Assembly: GCA_951804985.1 (NCBI GenBank)
Contig: OX638132.1
Span: 106,549,737-106,613,736 of the forward strand
Reading direction: 5' to 3'
DNA length: 64,000 bases
Source of the DNA: Dryomyza anilis
Taxonomy: Eukaryota > Arthropoda > Insecta > Diptera > Dryomyzidae
Shown here: positions 23,823-33,990 of the stretch, in pieces
How the letters are laid out: each line of letters begins with the position of its first letter
Position numbering within the stretch: position 1 is the first letter of the stretch
The notes under the pieces: model-generated
What the model was told of the DNA's origin: nothing
The model's input: the letters and a program-made list of their open reading frames with translations, nothing else
Databases searched by the model: none
Translations under genes and position numbers: made by a program

Positions 23823-24559
23823 CTACACCCAGAAAAATGGTAAATTATTATGGTAAATTAATAGTATTACAATATAGAAAAACAATTATTTATACCATTA
23901 AAATTGGTCAATATGATGCGTCCCGTAATATTGAAACTGTTAATACAATGTGTATTTATACCATAAATTTTATAATGTATTATTTTAATTGCAATAAGAA
24001 ATACCTATACAAATTTAATGCTACGTATTATTAATTTTATGTTATTGTCGAATTACAGTTTCCTAATAATTTATCAAAACAAAAATGTATTTTATTTAAT
24101 TGTCAAAATTGATATTCACTTTTAAAACACCCAGTTTTCAATAATTGATTGTAATAATTGAGTCTACATTTATTTTTGAGTCAGTTGCCTAATTTTCTGT
24201 AATGAATTAAATAAATATAATGAATTTACATTAAATATATTGAGTCCTTACTTAATGTCGATTATCACAAAAAATGCATGCGACCATTTTGAGTAAACAC
24301 GCAAAATGACGTAAAAAACGAAAATATTTTTATTCGTGTTTATGTAATTTATAACACGTTTATTATTGGAGGAAACCATAAAAAAATTGTATATATACTA
24401 TTCAAAATAATAATATCGAAATATTTAAATAAATAAATAAATGAATTAGAAAACTTTTGAATTAATGAAAAAATTAATGAAAACATTATTAATACATGAA
24501 CCATATCATCAATGGCCGTACCATTAAGTACTTAATGGGACACTTTCTTCTGAGTGTAG
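23823..24559. mobile_element. 737-bp element with CTACACyCAGAArAA inverted ends
   Basis: The left end CTACACCCAGAAAAATGG faces CTTTCTTCTGAGTGTAG on the right, an inverted pair of about 15 bp with two mismatches. The interior is very A/T-rich. It includes the palindrome CATTAAGTACTTAATG near the right end and no transposase. No convincing target duplication is visible, so the superfamily stays open. Confidence 0.6.
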
Positions 24560-24868
24560 GTTCCAAATGAAATTAAACTGCATTTACAGTTTTTTATTTC
24601 GTGATCCCGTTTTCATTTGAAAGGACTTCAAACATTCAAAGGATCATAATTTTCGAAAAATTTATTTAAATACTTAAACATGTCCTACGATGCCGTAATT
24701 AATGTCAAATGAAAGAGGATAATCTTGGCTATTTTATATATTGATCACGAAATAAAAAAACTGAATTAGTGATCATGATTTTTTCAATACATTAATATGT
24801 TAAAATTAAAAGATTACACCGTTCGGCAAAATGAGCACTTTTGTTCCTCCCTGTCTTTATTCATATCA
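24560..24868. other. A/T-rich gap
   Basis: I see nothing beyond simple A/T-rich sequence. Confidence 0.5.
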
Positions 24869-25075
24869 CTGGCTGGACCCGTGCACGAGTCGTCCAAAGA
24901 TTTTGTGAATGAAAAGATATGGAGAAATTTTATTAATATAAAAAACATTTTTATTATATCAGGGACCCGTGCTTCGCTGTGGACGTTTTTTTATTGGTTT
25001 TATAAAAGTAGTAACCAAAACAACTTTTCTCAAAAACAATTCTTTCTCAGACTGTGCTTCCCCGTTGAATATTTT

Positions 25076-25397
25076 GCCGTAGAATTCTTCCCAGTAGAAA
25101 TCTTCTCTTAAAAATCGTTTCCGATAAAACGCTTTCCGTAGAATTGTTTTCGGTAAAATTCTTCCCTGTAGAGTTTTTACCTGTAGAAGTTTTAGTTTGG
25201 TAAGTTTTAGTGTGGTGAGTTTCGGTGTGGTGTGTTTAGGTGTGGTGAATTTTGGTGTGATGAATTTTAGTAAGAGTTTTATTGTGATGAGGTTTAGTGT
25301 GGTGAATTTTGGTGTGGTGAATTTGGGTGTAGTGAGTTTCATTGTGGTGAATTTGAGTGTGGTGAATTTCGTTGTTGTGGATTTTGTTGTGGTGAGT
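25076..25397 (+). repeat. Degenerate 15-bp minisatellite
   Basis: Units drift from GTAGAATTCTTCCC-like on the left to TGTGGTGAATTTTGG-like on the right, keeping a period of about 15 bp. Since 15 is five codons, frames stay open on both strands (25197-25430 plus, 24959-25450 minus). Those repetitive 'proteins' are a side effect. Confidence 0.85.
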
Positions 25398-25674
25398 ACC
25401 CTGGTGTATAATAACTTGAAATCACTATAATAAATGTTGACATACACCATCTCAAAAATGTACCTTCTATAGGGGGTGCCACGCCAAGTGGTCTAATCCC
25501 GCCCACATTCGGCGAGACCGTTTAGAATGGTTAAATATAACGCTGACCAAAATTTGCTATCCCAATTGCTGATATAATGTGTTTTTTTTTATTTTTGGGT
25601 GCCAAGCCCAGTCCACCAATCTCACCGATATATAACCTATACTCTACCCGGACCCAACATACATATTGTGTAAA

Positions 25675-25914
25675 AATTTTATTCAATTCGGTCCAGCCGT
25701 TTTACCGTCTATTCGGAACATATATCCATACATGCATACATACATACGATAATACGGCAATAAGAACGCAATGGTATTGTGTAAAAATTTTATTCAATTC
25801 GGTTCAGCCGTTTTACCGTATATTCGGAACATATATCCATACATGCATACATACATACATACATACATACATACATACATACATACGACAATACGGCAAT
25901 AAGAACGCAATGGT
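25675..25914 (+). repeat. Two tandem units with (CATA)n tails
   Basis: Each unit starts ATTGTGTAAAAATTTTATTC and ends GGCAATAAGAACGCAATGGT. The second (25776-25914) is longer because its CATACATA microsatellite has expanded. Confidence 0.88.
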
Positions 25915-26505
25915 CGAAATCACCATTTACAAAAAAAAAACGCCAAAAACAATGTCGGAAAAAATTGTTTTTGCTTTTGTTTTTCCTTTAGTTTGGCATT
26001 TAGTTTTATGAGGAATAAGATACACTTTATTCATATACCAACATATGTCAGGATGAAGAAATCATGGAATATACTCATGGTTATATTATTTTACTTACCA
26101 AATAACGCTTAATTTCACCACCAACTTACATTCATACTTTAAGTATCTTAAAATAAATTGAAAATTTTACCGCTGGAATATTTTATTATATTGGTTCTCT
26201 GATGGTGCGCAATTGAAAAGCAATTAAAAATTTTATCTTCTGAACCTACGAAGAAACTTCCCAAAGCTGTAAATTTGCGAAGAAGCATATAGTGTTGTGT
26301 GGTATGTTTTGATCGGCTTTTCAAGTCTTTTGACTTTAGTATGTAATATGGGTTGGGTTTATATACATTAGGAGGAGATGCCAAACCCGCATCGAAATGG
26401 TTTGATATCCGAGTGTTAAGAAAATCGGTTGCAGCGGCATCGGAATTACAGTCGGAATCGCAGTCGGAATTACAGTCCAACTAACAGCAAATTTGACAAA
26501 TTCAA

Positions 26506-26559
26506 TCTCAAGTATATAAAAAACTGAGAATGTCTCAAGTATATAAAAAACTGAGAATG
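26506..26559 (+). repeat. 27-bp tandem duplication
   Basis: TCTCAAGTATATAAAAAACT plus GAGAATG occurs twice without interruption. Confidence 0.9.
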
Positions 26560-27726
26560 TTCATGCTGTTTCATTCGTCATTTTTAAGTGTTATTGTTTA
26601 TTTTTCAGAGTTATTTATTAAAGATTGCTAAGTTGATTTTAAAAGGAAACAATTTGTCGTCAATTGCTTTAACTCCGTAATTGCTAAGGACACAATGTGT
26701 GAACATTTTTCTGTTTCCGCACAGAAAAACAAGTTTATAATATTCTTCATTACGACTAAACCAGGGCAGAAATATCAGTCTCAGTAATACATAGTTAAAG
26801 ACAAAACATTTCTAAAAAACACAATTTTATTGAGAATTACTTTTGGTCTTTATTTTTTTGGTCTTGCACTGGGTATAAAATCAGATAATAATATATTAGT
26901 AGTGTGTAACCAAATAAGAGCATTAAAAAATCTCATCAAAGGTAAACATTATCTAGATAAAAAAAAATATAAAAAATATAAAAATATAAAATATATAGAT
27001 AAAAATATGAAATTTCAAAAATGTGTTTTTTAACTGTTCGGTCCAAATATACCATCGCCACTTCAACTCTGGTTTTAAGCATATGAATTAAAAATTATTT
27101 AAAACAATAACAACAACTTATGATTTTGTTTATTCTATTTTTTTAAATCAACTGCATAAATGTATTTAATTTTACCACAGAAGTTTTTGGATTGTATTGA
27201 ATAATCGGATTGTACAAGCAGATGCAGAATTCATAACAGCGCCCACTTCACGAGTTGTGGTGGATACGGTATTTAATAGACTTCAGATCAACCCTTAACC
27301 ATGCACCCGTTTCGTACATACGTGACGGGTGTAACGGACTTCTGACCGTATGTAACTCTAGTTCTGCTGTCAACTATATAATCCTTGCTTAAATATATAC
27401 TACATATAGCATATATATCAGCGCGTGCTATAATTAATTCGATAGTTCACAGGTCTGATCACATAGAGTGGGTCGTGTGCACCAAGCAGTAGTACTGACG
27501 GATGATCGATTGTTTTGGTGGTTGAAAACGAGGGTGGCGAACAGAGCAAATAAAACTTAAAAACATTCCAGAAATGTAATAAAGCCGGGTGCGTGCCTTA
27601 TGCACTTAATAGGGTAGCTCGCGCCCACATGTTTTCCAAAATATGGTTTTATTTTTACTATACTATTTTATTATTTTTCCTGGAGATCCGGAAATTTTAA
27701 TAATTCAATAATAAGTCAATAATGGT

Positions 27727-27782
27727 GTGTTTTTATTAGATACAGTATAACCTATTTCTTCTACTGTATCTAATAAAAACAC
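27727..27782. other. Perfect 21-bp hairpin, 14-nt loop
   Basis: GTGTTTTTATTAGATACAGT-A at 27727-27747 is exactly inverted at 27762-27782. At 56 nt it is shorter than usual microRNA precursors. Its function is unknown. Confidence 0.9.
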
Positions 27783-28195
27783 TTCCAACCCAAGAATCGA
27801 TAAAATTTTTTAAGAATATGTTTCGGATATGCCTTCCGATTAAGTTTGTAGTAAGCGCAACATATTAACAAACATTTGAGAATATAAATGGCATATTTCC
27901 AAAATATTAATTGAAAGGGTTAAGATATTGGTGGTCAGCACATAATTTTTTTTCTTTTTTTTTCAATTGTTGTTTCTTATGTCTGAACTGCGTCCATACA
28001 TTAAAGTTTTTGTCAATAAATAACTATATAATGTAAACACATGTAAAACATAGCCGAAATGACTATTAACATTTTATATTCATTATTTTCAGCCAAAATG
28101 GAGTGATTAAAAAAATTATTTTATACAAAAAAAAAACGATTGTTTTCGTGGTTTTTCATTAAATAATTTATATGAACATTTATTATATTGACGCA

Positions 28196-28203
28196 GTTCA
28201 AAC
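28196..28203. repeat. Left 8-bp target duplication of hAT-like element
   Basis: GTTCAAAC lies here and again at 28863-28870, directly outside the element ends. Confidence 0.85.
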
Positions 28204-28862
28204 TAAAGATGGGTATGTGAGCGTGATTCACGTGAATCACGCGTGATAGTGATTGAATCCTAATTTTGTTCACGTAATTGTGAGTGAGTGTGAATAGATC
28301 AAAAAATACCGTGAGTGTGCGTGAGTACAATTTTTCGTGAGTGAGTGTGAGTGAGTCGAATATTTCATAAAATAAAAAAAAAATCCCACTTAATTTTTTG
28401 CTGTTTTTCTATATTTTTTCTGAACTACAGAACAAGTAGGACCACCTCTTGAACTCAGAAGGCTTTGGGAAGGCGGCTGCCCACTATTCAGAACTATAAT
28501 AAATCAAACCCTTGGTAACCGACCGTCATATACCCACCCCTTCTTCAACGCAGAATAAGTTGCAAGGTTTCAGTCAACAATTGATCTAACCCCTGCAAAC
28601 CGTCCGGGACAATTCTCAAAGATTTTACACGAATAATTATTCTAAATGAAATATGTATTTTTATGCATTCTTAAAAGAATGGAAAAAATACGTGATTCAG
28701 CGTGATTCACGTGAATCACGCGTGAATGTGATTGAATCTTAATTTTACTCACGGGATTGTGAGTGAGTGTGAGTAGAGCATAAAAAGCTGTGAGTGAGTG
28801 TGCGTGATTAGAAAAATTCTTTCGTGAGCGTGAGTCAAAACTCACTCACATGCCCTTATCTA
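28204..28862. mobile_element. hAT-like non-autonomous element (659 bp)
   Basis: The left end TAAAGATGGGTATGTGAG faces CTCACATGCCCTTATCTA on the right, and both are flanked by GTTCAAAC. An 8-bp duplication with TAnAGATGGG-type ends is characteristic of the hAT superfamily. Subterminal blocks (GCGTGATTCACGTGAATCAC, GTGAGTGAGTGTGA) occur near both ends in the same orientation, at 28215-28365 and 28690-28845. The middle (28384-28640) is unrelated and has no transposase frame. Confidence 0.82.
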
Positions 28863-28943
28863 GTTCAAACGTTAGAAAAATTGTAAGAGATACAAACATC
28901 ACGAAAAATTTCATATTTGGGTAGATTCACTTGAATATTTCTG

Positions 28944-29289
28944 TTTTTTTTTTACAAATTAACCAACGCTCAGTGGATGCTCCCTATATACATGCATTTA
29001 ACTTGTCAATATCAAAAATGTCGGGAAAAAAACGGACGCAGGAAGATTCTTCCACAAACGAATCGTGCGACTGAAGAACGAATTCTCTCTATAATGCGTG
29101 GTTCTGTTGAGAGCCGAGTGGACTACGAAGGGGTGGGCCTGGTTTGACGCCCGAGTAGAACGAGAGAACACACGACCTGGTGGAATCAGGCCATGTATTT
29201 CCCTCGAATACTTGCCGTTGTAATACCTATAAAATAGGCTTATACACTCAACGGTCCTTCGGTGCTCAAGAGAACCAATAGACGATGAA
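28944..29289 (-). mobile_element. LINE 3' relic joined to another LINE (3' part)
   Basis: The minus strand encodes DENISSSIGSLEHRRT, then ISLFYRYYNGKYSREIHGLI and FFSRTIRLWKNLPASVF, and ends in AGCGTTGGTTAATTT plus an A-rich tail at 28944-28965. It is the same family as 1985-8160. It retains the SLEHRR to HYREN segment that is deleted there, so it serves as the better local reference for the C-terminus. Confidence 0.82.
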
Positions 29290-29825
29290 ATATTTTCATC
29301 CCCCAAGTTGTCCTCAACTCGGTCTTTCCAACGCAGATTTGGACGCCCTCTTCTACGCTGTCCACCTTCGAGTTTCGATTCAAGCACCTTCTTGGCTGGA
29401 GTGTTTTCATACATTCGTTCAACAGCCGCTGGATCTTGATGCCCCTGACTATGTCAATGTCGTCGAATAACTCATACAGCTCATGGGTCATCCTGATTCG
29501 ATACTCGTTAGCAAAGCAGATAGGGCCAAATATTTTATGGAGAATCTTTCTCTCGAACGCTCCCAGTACTCTCTCATCGGTGGAGGCCAGCGTGTTTCTG
29601 CACCATAAAGTAGGACGGGCATGATGAGTGACTTGTAGAGCGTTATTTTTGTCCGCAATGTGAAATTCTGGTCTATGGTGGACTTCAGGTCTGAAGCCGC
29701 ACTGATAAGATCCAAGCAGTCTGTTGACGATGGGCTTCAGTCTTTCACATAATACGCTCGATAGAACCTTATATGCGATATAAAGTAGGCTGATCCGACG
29801 GTAGTTGGCGCAAATAGTGGGATAG
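29290..29825 (-). mobile_element. Second LINE family relic with the RT core deleted
   Basis: In minus-strand order the recognisable pieces are NYRRISLLYIAYKVLSSVL, SYQCGFRP, KSTIDQNFTLR, then directly TKITLYKSLIMPVLLYGAE, FERKILHKIFGPIC, YRIRMTHELYELFDDIDIV and GGQRRRGRPNLRWKDRVED. The expected reverse transcriptase palm with its YADD-type motif is missing between FTLR and TKITLYK (near 29655-29665), and frames shift. The relic is fused to the 3' part of another LINE at about 29290. Confidence 0.8.
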
Positions 29826-30150
29826 CAAAATGCTCGCATTGTGCCCGCACTGTGAGCTCACACCTGATAATAAAGTCGCATGCGTTCGCGCACAGAGTAG
29901 CAAAAGTGTGTCCGCAATTGAGACTCAATACGCTCGCACTAGTGCGAGGCATCTGTGAGTCGCATTTGATCATCAATATTGTCGCACGAGTGCGTACAAA
30001 ATTAAAAAAATCAGTGGTATGCGATGCATATGCGCCTCAATATAGTTGCACGAGTGCGAGAAAATTGTGTGAGACGCATCCTGAAAAAATAGTATGCCGT
30101 ATTTGTGACACAATGAAATGAGACTCATAATAGTCTCAAACATGATACAA
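29826..30150. repeat. Spaced GCAC-nn-GTGC dyads in a G+C-richer stretch
   Basis: TCGCACTAGTGCGA (29934-29947, perfect palindrome), CGCACGAGTGCG (29983-29994) and GCACGAGTGC (30048-30057) each follow a CAATA motif, at intervals of 50-64 bp. TGAGACTCA, GAGACGCAT and GAGACTCATAATAGTCTC add to the pattern. CpG is far commoner here than in neighbouring DNA. It is probably an unnamed repeat element; a role in protein binding cannot be judged. Confidence 0.6.
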
Positions 30151-31564
30151 CTATAAGGTACTAGAATAAAAAAAAATGTATGCTTGTTCTACTTCTGTGA
30201 CTACGGAAAAGTCAGAAGTCCCAAAGTACTGTCAAATTGTTTGATATTTTTTATTAAGACTTGTTTTTAAATTTCATTTTCTAACTTCAATGATTTTTGT
30301 TTATGTTGATTTATTTTCAAAAATTAAAATATTCAAATTCATTGATACTGATATTCAAGTGGTCATTAATTATCCCTTAGAGCATAGTATTTCCCGAGCA
30401 GGTTTCCTGCGCTTTTGCCCGCGCAATTGTTAGGCGTAATTTCTCCATTGTTTTTGATGGTTGTTGCTGCAGTTAGCGTTTTTGGGAACGGCTGCTAGCT
30501 AGCCGGTTAAAAAATTTTATAGCCCGCAAGAAGTGCGCTACGAAGGGCTTTTGAAACGATATGTAATTTTGAGGATATATTTTTTCGACCACTGCCATCT
30601 CATGAGTAAATTTAGCGATAACCATCTATATGTTCGTCAGTTTGTCAATGATTGCCATCGCCCTTGCCCGGCGTATCATCATTGGTTTTGTGGGTTGGCT
30701 TTGTGGGAGGCATGAACGGTTGCCAACACCGATGAGTGAACTTTAGGAGCGTTCGAGACAAGTTGCCTTGTGATAATTGCCTCCATAGCCCCCTCTTTAC
30801 TCTACAGCGAGATATATACAAACATTAACTTATGTACGTAATTATTCGATACATATATAATAATTTAAAAATGGCATTACATAAATATTCTTTATTTAAA
30901 GTACCGATGATACTTTCGTTGCATACCCAATATCTCAAACAATTATTATTTTTTAGATCATTTTACGTTGCGTATTGTTTTCCACGAGGTACTCTTTATT
31001 TCATTTTCTAACGGCCTGGGTACTGCCTGTACTGTCAGCACATTTTTAGTTTAGATCACTGTGATTTTCCCATTTGCATTTCTCGTGTGAAGATGAGAGT
31101 TTTATGCAGATTCATGCGTCTATCCATTAAAGATTCATAGGATTTTGAAGAAATAAGGGGTGTTGAATACCGCGTGTTATATAACAATGATTGTAAAATT
31201 ACAAAAAAAAATCATTTTGTACATTTTCTTTAATATACCTACACTCAAAATAATGTCTATGACATTTTAAAACGTTTTTATTAGCTTGCTTTCTTATCTG
31301 TCTGTCTGTCTGTTCGGTACAAATTTTGTAATTTAAATTTTAAACTACCATCGCGATGAGTTACGGACTTGAGATTTTAAATATGGCCTTGAACTGGATG
31401 ACAATGCAATATTATCGTTTTCTTGCCACCTGGTTCATCATGGTTCTATCACCATGGCTCCATATATAAAAAAAACTTTGAAACAAGAATATTTAAAATT
31501 TTAATAATATTAGGCCTTTTGAATTCTGTCAGACGAAAATCTAACTGACACAAAAAAATAAGAA
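30151..31564. other. Stretch without recognisable gene
   Basis: The segment 30380-30790 is less A/T-rich, but its frames are short. A CTGTCTGTCTGTCTG tract near 31297-31311 may be a leftover of the DINE microsatellite. Nothing else is supported. Confidence 0.5.
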
Positions 31565-32198
31565 AAACCAGTTGGGAAGGTTAGATCACATGGTAAATTT
31601 TAAAGTAAGGACATTTTATAGTAGGTGTTTTTATGATAGTTAGGATTATCAAAATTATAGTCGGTCTAATCCGACTATAAATTCCCTACACATATGTGTG
31701 GTTACCATTCAAAGTGGTATATAGGTCACCAGGGAATAGGAATCCTAAAAATAACTACAAACTTTCAATCGCTGAAGAATTTCCATTCATTTGAAACCCA
31801 TATTTACAAATGGGTAGGTGTACCGAATTTCGATTTTTTTTCGATTATTTTCATGTATATGAAGTCAATATATATTTGACCAAATTTTATATGAGGTATT
31901 TGAATATAAATGGTCAGATCACAGGTCAAAATGGACCGATCTAGCCAATACAGCGTAGGTGTATAAGTAATCTAAATTATCAGTTTCATCCATCTAACTC
32001 TTCAATTTTTTAAGTAGTAGGGATTTCAACAGACAGAGAGACGGACGGACGGACAGACAGACAGACGGACATCGGTAAATCGACTCAATATCATGCTGAT
32101 CAAGAATATATATACTTTTCCATACCGGAGATGCTTCCTTCTGGGTGTTACAAACGTACCAAACTGAATATACCCTTTCACTCTTAGTGTAGGGTATA
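31565..32198 (-). mobile_element. DINE-1-like element, copy 1
   Basis: Read on the minus strand it starts ATACCCTACACTAAGAGTG, passes the GTCy microsatellite (32033-32070) and ends CTTCCCAACTGGTTT. It is the most diverged of the five long copies, with a shorter middle. No coding capacity. Confidence 0.85.
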
Positions 32199-32298
32199 AT
32201 AAAAAATATGAAAAAAAAAAAAATTGTTTCATATAAAACGTTTTTAAGGGGAATTTTTCGTATGATTTAAAATGAAACGTAAGGCGGTAAATAATATA

Positions 32299-32431
32299 GG
32301 CGCATAATCATAGATATTTTAAAGTCGACTTTAAAAATAAATTCGACTTTTTTGACAAATTTTGTATAAAATAAATTGTAAAAAAGCTGATATTAAATTT
32401 AAAGTTGACTTTAAATTGTCTATGACTATGA
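32299..32431. mobile_element. Small MITE (GGCGCATAATCATAGA / AAAGTCGACTTTAAA ends)
   Basis: Inverted ends carry TTTAAAGTCGACTTTAAA on the left and TTTAAAGTTGACTTTAAA on the right. The copy at 46357-46498 has the same layout with better ends. It has no coding capacity. Confidence 0.72.
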
Positions 32432-32439
32432 TAAAAAAA

Positions 32440-32795
32440 ATTATTTCATATTTTTTTTACGAAATATTTTTTATTAATTTATAATTTCGTAAAATACACG
32501 AATAATTCTTAGAATACCAGAACATTTGTAATTTCTATTTTATTTTTTAATATTTTTTACGAACGATTCGTATTCATTACGAATCCATATTCGTAAAATT
32601 AAAACAACAAAATTACGAATGTTTCGTTTAAATTACGGAACTTTCGTTATATTATTTCATATTACATTTTTTTACGAAAGAATAACTTATTCGCTTTACA
32701 TTTTACGGTTAAATTAATAAACTTCCATAAAATTTGAGGCTATATGTACAATTTTACGAAACATATTTTTTTACGAATAATTAGTAAAAACAGAA
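32440..32795. repeat. Dense cluster of TTACGAA/TTCGTAA motifs
   Basis: TTACGAA or its complement, or one-base variants, occurs at least ten times in about 350 bp. There is no fixed spacing, so it looks like a degraded A/T-rich repeat. Confidence 0.5.
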
Positions 32796-32976
32796 ATCCG
32801 TGACGTCAAATAGCAACTTGGAGCTGCATTTTATTTTAATTCGTATCGCGGTCGCAAGTGTTCTGTTTGTGTCAAAAGTGCAACAGTATGATTAGTGTAT
32901 AATATTTCATATTTTGAATCGTCATTTTCATTGTCAGTTTTTATTAAGCAAGTATTTGCCTAGTTTACAAAAAATT

Positions 32977-33060
32977 CGTAAAATGTTTGATATGTTTCCT
33001 AAAATGTACGAATGCTATCGTCAAAAGTACGAATACTTTCGTAAAATGTACGAATATATC
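32977..33060 (+). repeat. Four 21-bp minisatellite units
   Basis: Units of the form CGTAAAATGTACGAATACTT occur four times. The 21-bp length keeps an open frame (codons for KMYEYFR-like repeats), which I regard as incidental. Confidence 0.8.
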
Positions 33061-33938
33061 CATAAAAAGGTACACACAAGTTCTGATAAGTATTCATAAA
33101 CATGCAGCTATACTTATTTATACTTTGCAACACTTTGATAAATATTATGTTTTCTTAGTGTACAAAATTAACTATGTATGAAATGTCCTCACAACCGGAT
33201 GGTATTTTGTACTCAACAAATCACAAAGGCTATTAATTACAGCAGCAAAAGTGAACATTCTAGCTGCTTTTTTATTAGCTCAACTGTGGGGTGGTGATTC
33301 CCCGGGTCATACAAACATGTTTTATTTTACTACATTCCCTTATAAAAAAGCGTACAACTCTACTAAAAAAAATTTTAAATATACTGCAAAAAAACTACGA
33401 TTTAACACACATTTCACATCTTCAGAATCTATTGTGTAGAAATTGCTTTGTACTCTTTTAGTTTTATTTAAGACACATTTTCCCAGGTATATTAATAATT
33501 TCCAATAGCAATAGCTGCAGATCTCCATGCATTTTTCACCCGTACTCTTTTTATTCAAACTTGAAGTAAATACTTTTTATTTAAATTTATTACGTAGGTT
33601 AAACCATTTTAAGTAAATACTTTTTATTAACAAGTAATACAATTATAATTTAATCACTAATCTAAAATTAATTTTGAATATGTTTTTAACATCACTTGCG
33701 ATTATTTTAAGATGAAATTAAATAATTAAAATTAATTATTAATAGAAAAAAATTGCATTAAAAAATGCATAAATGAATGCATAAATGAATGCATAAAACT
33801 CAATTTTTTTATTTCATCCTAAAAAAATGGCAAGGGATGTCAAAAAAATATTCAAAATAAATTTTATATAGGAATCGAACTTTTGAGTTTAAAGTGTTTC
33901 ATGCTAGGCGTGACTGATGAAAATATAAAACAAAGGAT
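33061..33938. other. A/T-rich stretch without recognisable gene
   Basis: It includes GAATGCATAAATGAATGCAT (three copies of a 10-bp unit near 33765-33797). No gene is supported. Confidence 0.5.
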
Positions 33939-33990
33939 AAATACAGAAGCAGTGCTTATTTAAACAGGCATAAGCACTGCTTCTGTATTT
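33939..33990. other. Perfect 21-bp hairpin, 10-nt loop
   Basis: AAATACAGAAGCAGTGCTTA-T at 33939-33959 is exactly inverted at 33970-33990. The stem is less A/T-rich than the surroundings. It is too short for a standard microRNA precursor; it may be an element relic. Confidence 0.92.

Larger units (their letters stand above)
24869..25914 (+). repeat. Composite interspersed repeat (GCTGGACCCGTGC .. CAGCCGTTTTACCG)
   Basis: It opens with GCTGGACCCGTGCACGAGTC and a second AGGGACCCGTGCTTCGCTGT at 24960. It continues through a 15-bp minisatellite and a GGGGTGCCACGCC/ATCCCGCCCACATTC block at 25471-25511. It closes with TTCAATTCGGTCCAGCCGTT blocks. The opening and the GCCACGCCC block recur at 41561-43160. 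The overall layout resembles a widespread arthropod interspersed repeat that I cannot name. Confidence 0.6.
25915..28203. other. Stretch without confident gene; one unassigned open frame
   Basis: A minus-strand frame at 26148-26480 (110 codons) starts with a NSDCDSD-type repeat made by three GGAATyrCAGTC units, and continues with a non-repetitive segment (DAGLASPPNVYKPNP). I cannot assign it, and it may be a dead element. The rest is A/T-rich. Confidence 0.4.

Noticed and set aside
24959..25450. 163-codon minus frame rich in KFTTPKFTT
   Set aside because: It is produced by the 15-bp minisatellite period; there is no independent coding evidence.
33184..33330. Possible nuclear copy of mitochondrial cox1 (TACTCAACAAATCACAAAGG)
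   Set aside because: The likeness ends after about 20 bases and the following sequence does not continue as cox1.
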